Below are positions 1 to 5,373 of a stretch of 9,122 nt of DNA, in pieces. Position 1 is the stretch's first letter; each line of letters begins with the position of its first letter. The translations under genes were made by a program, and so were the position numbers. Below the pieces are notes generated by a model, which searched no databases, was not told the DNA's origin, and worked only from the letters and a program-made list of their open reading frames with translations. Origin of the DNA: an uncultured Pseudomonadota bacterium (GTDB taxonomy: Bacteria; Myxococcota_A; UBA796; CAJQPC01); NCBI GenBank assembly GCA_937915955.1, contig CALGIB010000662.1, positions 1 to 9,122 on the forward strand, read 5' to 3'.

Positions 1-936
1 CCCTCCCAGCTGCCTCGCCCCGACGCCGTCGAGCGGGCCCACGGGCGCCTGCAGCCGCTGGACGGCCGGGCCTTCCTCGAGGCCGCGCTCGACGCGGGCC
101 ACTTGCTCTTCGCCGGACGGGACGTGGCCGGGCCGCGCCCCGATACGGCCCAGCTCGATCGGGGCCTGAGCGACCTGCACGCGGCCGGCCACGACTACCC
201 GGGCGTGCTCAGCTTCCTGGGCGAGAACTTCCTGGGCCTCAGCCGCCTGGGCCTGCTCGAGCAGTGGCTGGTGGGGCTGGGCCTGGGTCACCAGAGCTGC
301 CTCGTCGAGGCCCCCGCCCAGCCCCTCGTCGGCGCGAAGAAGCTGCAGCTCTGGCTCTCGGCGCGCTCGCCCTACAGCTACCTGGCGCTGGACCGCGCCG
401 AGCAGCTCTGCCGCCGCCATGGACTGGAGCTCGAGCTGCGGCCCGTCCTGCCGATGGTGATGCGCGGCGTGCCGGCCCCATTGCGAAAGCGCATCTTCAT
501 CGTCCTGGACGCCGCGCGAGAGGCCCACGCGCTGAACATCCCCTTCGGCCACATCTGCGACCCGCTGGGCGGAGGCATCGAGCGCGTCCTGGCGGTCTAC
601 CCGCTGGCCAGGGACGAGGGCCGGGGCCTGCGCTGGCTCCAGGCGGCGCTGCGGGGCATCTGGGCCGAGGGCGTGGACGTGAAGACCGACGCGGGCCTGG
701 TGCGCGTCGCGGACGAGGCCGGCCTGCCCGAGTCCCTGATGTGGCGCGGCCTGGAGGACGACCGGTGGGAGACGCTGGTCGAGGACAACCGTCAGCATCT
801 GGAGCGCCTGGGCCTCTGGGGCGTGCCGAGCGTGCGCCTGAGCGGTCCGGACGACCTCACGCTGTGGACCGCCTGGGGCCAGGATCGGCTCTGGATCCTG
901 GATCGCAGGCTCGAAGCCGGAATGGAGAAGACATGA
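1..936 (+). CDS. DsbA-family / 2-hydroxychromene-2-carboxylate isomerase-like protein, tandem domains (5' end missing)
   Basis: The frame is open from the left edge to the TGA at 934-936, giving 311 visible residues; the true start lies outside the window. A TTG at 103 is in frame, but coding continues upstream of it, so it is not a convincing start. The C-terminal domain (about residues 117-311) opens with a beta strand and SPYSYLA (S123-A129), the signature of kappa-GST/HCCA-isomerase thioredoxin folds, where the serine contacts glutathione. Near its end is the cis-proline loop GVPS (V275-P276). Upstream, residues about 60-95 carry GENFLGLSRLGLLEQW, which resembles the C-terminal end of another domain of this family (GEWYWGxDRLxxLE in relatives as I remember them). 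I therefore read it as a tandem two-domain protein whose first domain is cut by the window. No signal peptide can be judged. It overlaps the next gene by ATGA, so the two are translationally coupled. The family is fairly certain; the substrate is unknown, and it may act as a glutathione-dependent isomerase or oxidoreductase. Confidence 0.8.
   Translation, partial: PSQLPRPDAVERAHGRLQPLDGRAFLEAALDAGHLLFAGRDVAGPRPDTAQLDRGLSDLHAAGHDYPGVLSFLGENFLGLSRLGLLEQWLVGLGLGHQSCLVEAPAQPLVGAKKLQLWLSARSPYSYLALDRAEQLCRRHGLELELRPVLPMVMRGVPAPLRKRIFIVLDAAREAHALNIPFGHICDPLGGGIERVLAVYPLARDEGRGLRWLQAALRGIWAEGVDVKTDAGLVRVADEAGLPESLMWRGLEDDRWETLVEDNRQHLERLGLWGVPSVRLSGPDDLTLWTAWGQDRLWILDRRLEAGMEKT
924..927 (+). promoter_or_regulatory. 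Ribosome binding site for the esterase gene
   Basis: GGAG lies 5 nt before the ATG at 933, inside the last codons of the upstream gene. It decides the esterase start, because the frame is open far upstream and no better start is visible. That start places a lipobox at residues 7-10. Confidence 0.6.
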
Positions 937-2213
937 GCGCCCTGCTGTTCGCCCTGGCCTGCGGGGGCCTGGAGACCTCGGACCTGGACCCCACGCCCGA
1001 GACCGACGCCGACACCGACGCCGACAGCGACTCGGACGCCGACAGCGACTCGGACGCCGACAGCGACTCGGACGCCGACTCGGACCCCAGCGACGACGCG
1101 GACACCTTCCAGTCCATCCTGGCCGGCGACCTGGACGCCAGCGTGGGGCTGCTCCGTGTGGCCAGCAGCGGCGGCTGGCCCATCGACACCGGCGAGGGCT
1201 ACATCTTCGCGGTCGAGGACAGCGGTCAGACCAGCCTGGCGCTGGCGGGCGACCACAACGCCTGGGCTCTGGACGCGATGAACCAGGAGGCCGGTCTGTG
1301 GTGGATCCAGGCCACCGTGGACAGCCCCGAGGGCAGCATCTACAAGCTGGTCGAGGGCGGCATGGACTACCAGGAGGACCCCTGGTCGCGGGCCTACCAG
1401 TACGGTGACTTCGGCCGCGAGAGCCTGGTCCGGGGCGGCGGCGGCCACCTGGAGCGCTGGTTCGAGATCGGCGACGCCAACATGCCGGGCCGCACCCTCC
1501 GGATCTGGGTCCCGACCGGCGCCATCACCCACCAGATCTACGTGCAGGACGGCCAGAACCTCTACGATCCCGAGGCCTTCTACGGCGGCTGGCAGCTCCA
1601 GTCCGCCCTGGGCTCGGGCACCATGGCCGTGGGCATCGACAACGGCGGGACCGCGCGCCTGGACGAGTACGGTCACGTCACCGACGAGATCTACGGCGAC
1701 CTCTACGGAGGCGACGCCGACGACTACGCCGCCTACCTGTCCGGCACGGTGCGGCCGCTGGTCGAGGCCGAGTACGGCACCGCCGGGACCGTGGGCATCC
1801 TGGGCAGCTCCATGGGAGGGGTCGCGGCGCTGTACGTGGCCTACGCGCAGCCCTCGGACTGGGACTTCGCGGGCAGCATGTCCGGCACGCTCGGCTGGGG
1901 CAGCATCGGCCTGGACAACGACACGCTCATCCACCTGTACGGCGCCTCCACACCCAGCGGCACGGTCGTCTTCGTCGACAGCGGCGGCGGCGAGGGCAGC
2001 GGCTGCGTGGACAGCGACGGCGACGGCGTCAACGACGACGGCGACCACACGGACAACTACTGCGAGAACCGACAGTTCGCCGACACCCTCAGCGAGGCCG
2101 GCTGGACCTGGGAGGCCGACCTCTGGCACTGGCACGAGTACGGCGCGACGCACAACGAGGCGGCCTGGGCGGACCGCGTGTGGCGCCCCGTGGGCGTGTT
2201 CGAGGGTCTGTAG
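933..2213 (+). CDS. Lipoprotein esterase: acidic repeat linker, CBM48-like E-set domain, alpha/beta-hydrolase (enterochelin esterase/esterase D-like)
   Basis: A 426-residue predicted lipoprotein. The leader MSALLFALAC puts a lipobox cysteine at residue 10, followed by Gly-Gly. Residues 20-57 form an Asp/Ser/Ala/Thr linker encoded by a DNA tandem repeat. Residues about 99-166 look like an AMPK/CBM48-type E-set domain (LAGDHNAW near 103-111, GLWW near 121, YKLVEGG near 137). The hydrolase domain runs from about 183 to 420: IWVP near 191, QDGQNLYD near 205, the nucleophile elbow G291-S-S293-M-G295 with S293 as the likely nucleophile, D349 as a possible acid and H407 (in GATHNEAAW) as the likely base. 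This order matches the Fes/IroD/esterase D group, which cleaves siderophore or carbohydrate esters. Between D349 and H407 sits a DxDGDGxNDD segment (360-369) flanked by C358 and C377, which may bind calcium. The start is set by GGAG 5 nt upstream. The substrate is not known. The protein is probably anchored to the outer membrane or cell surface. Confidence 0.85.
   Translation: MSALLFALACGGLETSDLDPTPETDADTDADSDSDADSDSDADSDSDADSDPSDDADTFQSILAGDLDASVGLLRVASSGGWPIDTGEGYIFAVEDSGQTSLALAGDHNAWALDAMNQEAGLWWIQATVDSPEGSIYKLVEGGMDYQEDPWSRAYQYGDFGRESLVRGGGGHLERWFEIGDANMPGRTLRIWVPTGAITHQIYVQDGQNLYDPEAFYGGWQLQSALGSGTMAVGIDNGGTARLDEYGHVTDEIYGDLYGGDADDYAAYLSGTVRPLVEAEYGTAGTVGILGSSMGGVAALYVAYAQPSDWDFAGSMSGTLGWGSIGLDNDTLIHLYGASTPSGTVVFVDSGGGEGSGCVDSDGDGVNDDGDHTDNYCENRQFADTLSEAGWTWEADLWHWHEYGATHNEAAWADRVWRPVGVFEGL
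1020..1073 (+). repeat. Three perfect 18-bp tandem repeats encoding ADSDSD
   Basis: The unit GCCGACAGCGACTCGGAC occurs at 1020-1037, 1038-1055 and 1056-1073 without mismatch. Degenerate Asp-rich codons (T/A/S-D dipeptides) flank it from about 1005 to 1100. The repeat length is a multiple of three, so a change in copy number would only lengthen or shorten the linker between lipid anchor and enzyme. Confidence 0.95.
2202..2206 (+). promoter_or_regulatory. Possible ribosome binding site for the amidohydrolase gene
   Basis: GAGGG lies 10 nt before the ATG at 2217, inside the end of the esterase gene. Spacing is at the long end of the usual range. Translation of the amidohydrolase probably also depends on ribosomes finishing the esterase, whose TAG is only 3 nt from the ATG. 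Confidence 0.4.
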
Positions 2214-2216
2214 CGC

Positions 2217-3785
2217 ATGCTGAGCCTCTTGCTGGCGTGCTCCCAGCCAGCCGACCTGCTGCTCGTGGACGGTCAGATCCACACCACCCCCGGGACCGTG
2301 ACGGACGCCATCGCCATCACCGACGGCGAGGTCGTGGCCCTCGGGGACGAGGCCCTGGACCTGGACGCCACACAGACCCTCGACCTGGGCGGACGGGTGG
2401 CGACCGCAGGGCTTCACGACGCCCACATGCACGCCCTGGCCGGCAGCTTCCTCATGGAGCGGCTCCTGGTCCTGGGGGTCTCGTCGATGGACGCCCTGGT
2501 CGAGCAGGTCGCGGCCTACGCGGGCGAGCACCCCGAGGAGCCCTGGGTCATCGGCCTGGGCTGGACCAACCAGCTGCTGCCCTCGCCCGACGGCCGCCTG
2601 CTGGACCAGGCCGTATCGGATCGGCCGGTGCTGTTGATCAACTCCTCGGGCCACAGCGCGGTGGTCAACGGCATGGCGCTGGCGATCGCGGGCATCACGG
2701 ACGACACGCCTGACCCCGAAGGTGGTGAGATCGTTCGGGATCCTGAGACGGGCCAGGCCACCGGCGAGCTCAAGGAGGCGGCCATGGGCATGGTCGTCGA
2801 GTACGCGCTGCTGGACTACGGCGACGCCGAGCTGTCTCCGCCGCTGGCCACCATGCTGCAGGACCTGGCCGACAGCGGGGTCACCTCGATCAGCGAGATC
2901 CTGGCGGCCCCCGGGGTGGACCTCACCCGCCCCTGGCTGTTCACCGAGCTGGACGAGCGCGGCGAGCTGCCGCTGCGAGTGCACCTGTACTGGCCAGTCT
3001 TCGAGCTCTCCGACCTGGCCGCCGCGGACGCCGAGCGCTCGAGCTGGGAGACCAACCGGGTGCGCTTCGCGGGCGCCAAGGTCTGGGTAGATGGCAGCCT
3101 GTCCAACATGCAGGGATGGACCGAGGACGCCTACACCAGCAGCGGCGAGCACGGCAGCCACTACTTCAATGTCGAGGAGCTCACCGAGATCGTTCAGGAA
3201 GCCGAGGGCCTCGGCGTGCCGCTGCGCATCCACGCGATGGGCGACGCGGCGATCGACGCTGCCCTGGTGGCGCTGGAGGTCGCCGAGGCCAAGGGCGGCC
3301 TGAGCCAGCAGCACAGCATCGAGCACGCGGTGCTGACCTCGGACGTGGACAAGGCGCGCATGGCCGCGCTCGGGGTGGTCGCCAGCATGCAGCCCAGCCA
3401 TCGACTGGCCGCCGGCCTCGCCGGCTGGGACGACGAGCTTGCGAGCTGGGAGCTGGACGAGGCCTACGACTTCGGGGGCTTGCACGACGCCGGCGTCGTC
3501 CAGGCCTTCGGCACCGACTTCCCCGCCTGGCCCACCTACGACGGCCCGGTCACCCTCTGGGCTGCGGTCAACGATCCCCGCCCCGGCGCGCTGAGCGTCG
3601 AGGAGTCGCTGGCCGCCTACACCCAGGGCAGCGGCCAGGCCTCGGGCATGGACCTGGGCAGCCTGGAGGTGGGCATGCCCGCAGACCTGGTGGTCTGGGA
3701 CCAGGATCCCTTCTCGATGGACCCGAAGCAGCTCTCGGACCTGAACGTCTGGGGCAGCTGGGTGGGCGGCGTCCGCGAGCGCTGA
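2217..3785 (+). CDS. Lipoprotein amidohydrolase, YtcJ-like (amidohydrolase 3 family)
   Basis: A 522-residue metal-dependent amidohydrolase. The TIM-barrel metal ligands of the family can be followed in order: H70-M-H72 in GLHDAHMHALAG, K288 in GAKVWVDGS (the position usually carboxylated to bridge two metals), H339 in RIHAMGDAA, H370 in SIEHAVL and D434 in FGTDFP. The N-terminal LLVDGQIHT and the C-terminal GMPADLVVWDQDP belong to the flanking beta-sandwich. Length and layout fit YtcJ-type enzymes, which hydrolyse amide-type bonds in poorly known substrates. The leader MLSLLLAC places a lipobox cysteine at residue 8, so the enzyme is probably lipid-anchored and extracytoplasmic. The start is tightly fixed: in the same frame a TAG lies at 2211-2213, leaving only one codon before the ATG. 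The gene follows the esterase in the same operon and its stop is 5 nt from the stop of the convergent gene. Family is sure; substrate is not known. Confidence 0.9.
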   Translation: MLSLLLACSQPADLLLVDGQIHTTPGTVTDAIAITDGEVVALGDEALDLDATQTLDLGGRVATAGLHDAHMHALAGSFLMERLLVLGVSSMDALVEQVAAYAGEHPEEPWVIGLGWTNQLLPSPDGRLLDQAVSDRPVLLINSSGHSAVVNGMALAIAGITDDTPDPEGGEIVRDPETGQATGELKEAAMGMVVEYALLDYGDAELSPPLATMLQDLADSGVTSISEILAAPGVDLTRPWLFTELDERGELPLRVHLYWPVFELSDLAAADAERSSWETNRVRFAGAKVWVDGSLSNMQGWTEDAYTSSGEHGSHYFNVEELTEIVQEAEGLGVPLRIHAMGDAAIDAALVALEVAEAKGGLSQQHSIEHAVLTSDVDKARMAALGVVASMQPSHRLAAGLAGWDDELASWELDEAYDFGGLHDAGVVQAFGTDFPAWPTYDGPVTLWAAVNDPRPGALSVEESLAAYTQGSGQASGMDLGSLEVGMPADLVVWDQDPFSMDPKQLSDLNVWGSWVGGVRER

Positions 3786-3790
3786 GCCGA
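3786..3790. other. Tail-to-tail junction of two operons, 5 nt between stop codons
   Basis: The plus-strand TGA ends at 3785 and the minus-strand stop begins at 3791, leaving GCCGA between them. The stops can pair as CTGA/TCAG around this 5-nt loop, but a 4-bp stem without a T-run is no terminator. Transcripts from the two sides must overlap or end inside the opposite gene. Confidence 0.9.
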
Positions 3791-4345
3791 TCAGGGCAGG
3801 ATGAGCATGTCCGTGCGCATCGTCTCGGGGAGCTGCTCCCGCAGCGTGTCCAGCGCGTCGTCGTCCAGCGCGACGCAGCCCAGCGTCCAGTCGACCTCGC
3901 CCCCACCTCCATGGACCAGGATCTCGCCGCCCAGGCGGGTGTCCTGCGGCGGCTTCTTCCCCAGCCGGTGCGCCTCGACGATGGCGTCGTGCTGGGCCTG
4001 GTCGATCAGGCCGGCCTTCAGGCCCCGGCGGGCGTCGGCCACCCCCGGGTAGTGCACGGCGATGGCGCCGTGGAACTGGCTCCAGGGCTTGTCGCTGGTC
4101 CGGTACCAGCCCTCGGGCGTGCGCAGGTCGCCGCGGACCTGCTTGTGGCCGTCGCTGTACGCGTAGGCCAGCCCCACCTCCCAGCAGCCCTGAAGCGCCC
4201 CCTCTGCATACAGGCCCATGCGGCGCTGTTCCTTGAGCACCACCAGCACGCCCGCGCCGCCCAGGCGGGGGTCGGGCTCGAACGACGAGGTGTCCGAGGG
4301 ACAGCCTTCAGCGGCCAGGGACAGAGTGCTGAGCAGCAGGAGCAT
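3791..4345 (-). CDS. Exported L,D-transpeptidase-like protein (YkuD domain)
   Basis: A 184-residue small YkuD-type protein, which in this family forms 3-3 peptidoglycan cross-links or attaches proteins to peptidoglycan in the periplasm. The catalytic motif is H145-G146 followed by W153-T-L-G-C157-V, with C157 the predicted nucleophile. The usual Ser in SxGC is replaced by Thr, and the Arg that often follows the Cys is absent (CVAL), a variant I associate with DWTxGCIAL-type members. The fold is visible from about residue 33 (VLVVLKEQRRMGLY) through GWYRTSDK (79-86). The start was chosen at the ATG at 4345 because MLLLLSTLSLAAEG reads as a short signal sequence with cleavage near Ala12. Cys15 offers only a weak lipobox. 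The frame stays open upstream to 4483, but that part lies inside the acyltransferase gene and is Arg-rich shadow sequence. The gene begins 19 nt after the acyltransferase stop. It is short for the family; function is likely but unproven. Confidence 0.8.
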   Translation of the reverse strand: MLLLLSTLSLAAEGCPSDTSSFEPDPRLGGAGVLVVLKEQRRMGLYAEGALQGCWEVGLAYAYSDGHKQVRGDLRTPEGWYRTSDKPWSQFHGAIAVHYPGVADARRGLKAGLIDQAQHDAIVEAHRLGKKPPQDTRLGGEILVHGGGGEVDWTLGCVALDDDALDTLREQLPETMRTDMLILP

Positions 4346-4364
4346 GCCCGGCTTGGACCCCCGA

Positions 4365-5336
4365 TCAGGCCGGCGGTTCCTGCACGATCTCCTCGCTCTC
4401 CAGCTCCACGGGGGCGATCTCGGCGGTGGCCGTCTCCAGGTCCGCCCCGAGCGTCGGCATGTCCGTGCTCTCGTCCACGACACCCAGCATGTGGTCGCGC
4501 TCGTCCTCGAACTCCATCATCGAGGGGTTCTCGAGCAGCAGCTTGATCTCCTTGGAGATGGTCGCCGCGTGGAAGCCGTCGATGATGCGGTGGTCGAAGG
4601 TGCCCGACAGGGGCAGGATCTTGCGGACGACGACCGCCCCGTCCTCGGCCACGGGCTGATCCTCGACCGCCCCCACGAGCACGATGATGGGCGCCCGGCT
4701 CATCGGGAAGAAGGGCGCCCAGGCCATGCGCACCCCCATCATGCCCAGGCTGGTGACCATGGCCGAGCCGAAGGGGTCCCTGGGCGCGCCCAGGAAGCTG
4801 GTGTCGATGTTCAGGTCGAACTGCAGGAAGCGCAGGAAGCGCAGGACCCAGCGGAAGATGAAGCCCGGGATCATCTGGGCCTGGCTCTTGGTGCGCTCGA
4901 AGTCCTTGTCCTCGTTGTTCCGGATCTTCAGCGAGGCGGCGCGAAGCTCCTCGGCGATCTGGCCCACGTCCTTCTTGTCGGCCTGGCGAATGCAGGCGCC
5001 GGACAGGTCCGCCTTGCCCACGCTGCCGTCCACGGGGATGGCGACCTGAAGGAAGACGTCGACGTCCTTGCGGAGCTGCAGTTGACCCCAGCGGACGATG
5101 GCGTTCACGTCCCGGTGCTTGCTCAGCACGATCGCCAGGGCGCGAGCGACCGCGTGCGTGACGGTGATCTTCTGCCCCGTCTCGCGACGCTTCAGGTCGA
5201 TCCACTCCTGCAGTCGCTCACAGCGGATCTCCAGGAAGCCGTAGATGGAGGGGTCGCGGGGCTCGTCCCAGGCCACCGCGGCGATGCGACGGAAGCTGGA
5301 GGCGTGCTTGAAGGTGGTGAGTTCGATGTTCGGCAT
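4365..5336 (-). CDS. Stand-alone 2-oxoacid dehydrogenase E2-type acyltransferase catalytic domain
   Basis: A 323-residue protein with the chloramphenicol-acetyltransferase-like fold of dihydrolipoamide acyltransferases. The active-site motif H249-R-I-I-D253-G254 is intact, and GSAMVTSLGMMG (190-201) and APIIVLVGAVEDQPV (215-229) are the usual strands before it. There is no lipoyl domain and no E3/E1-binding domain, so it cannot act as a normal E2 core on its own. It may acylate another carrier or substrate, or use a lipoyl domain supplied elsewhere. Residues 159-173 form an Arg/aromatic amphipathic stretch, with R162, R166 and R169 on one helical face. The last 38 residues are acidic and low in complexity. 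No signal peptide is present, so it is cytoplasmic. The ATG at 5336 is the natural start but has no clear Shine-Dalgarno. It lies between the phospholipase D-like lipoprotein and the L,D-transpeptidase. The acyl group and acceptor cannot be read from the sequence. Confidence 0.85.
   Translation of the reverse strand: MPNIELTTFKHASSFRRIAAVAWDEPRDPSIYGFLEIRCERLQEWIDLKRRETGQKITVTHAVARALAIVLSKHRDVNAIVRWGQLQLRKDVDVFLQVAIPVDGSVGKADLSGACIRQADKKDVGQIAEELRAASLKIRNNEDKDFERTKSQAQMIPGFIFRWVLRFLRFLQFDLNIDTSFLGAPRDPFGSAMVTSLGMMGVRMAWAPFFPMSRAPIIVLVGAVEDQPVAEDGAVVVRKILPLSGTFDHRIIDGFHAATISKEIKLLLENPSMMEFEDERDHMLGVVDESTDMPTLGADLETATAEIAPVELESEEIVQEPPA
4823..4846 (-). repeat. Short 9-bp tandem repeat inside the acyltransferase gene
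   Basis: GCAGGAAGC occurs at 4823-4831 and 4832-4840, followed by a partial third copy. It encodes the periodic Phe-Leu-Arg pattern of the amphipathic segment near residues 165-172. It may be chance codon repetition rather than a mobile or regulatory repeat. Confidence 0.6.
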
Positions 5337-5373
5337 TGGCGGCAGCCTATCGCGTTGCCCGACCGAGCAGGGC

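Noticed and set aside
264..932. Upstream in-frame extension of the esterase
   Set aside because: The translation is Arg/Pro/Gly-rich shadow of the isomerase gene. The ATG at 933 has a GGAG at 5 nt and gives a lipobox.
792..3485. Stop-free antisense frame of 897 codons on the minus strand
   Set aside because: It lies opposite the esterase and amidohydrolase, has low-complexity Val/Ala/Gly/Arg composition and no recognisable domain, and follows from GC-rich codon use on the plus strand.
4346..4483. N-terminal 46-residue extension of the L,D-transpeptidase
   Set aside because: It overlaps the acyltransferase 3' end, is rich in Arg and Pro, and has no start codon between 4483 and 4345 that would give a better signal peptide.
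4018..5205. Long alternative frame on the minus strand across the acyltransferase
   Set aside because: Pro/Gly/Arg-rich shadow of the acyltransferase, which has a complete domain with active-site motif in its own frame.
5357..5373. Hairpin GCCC-9 nt-GGGC between the PLD and acyltransferase genes
   Set aside because: A 4-bp stem with a large loop and no T-run is expected by chance in such GC-rich DNA.
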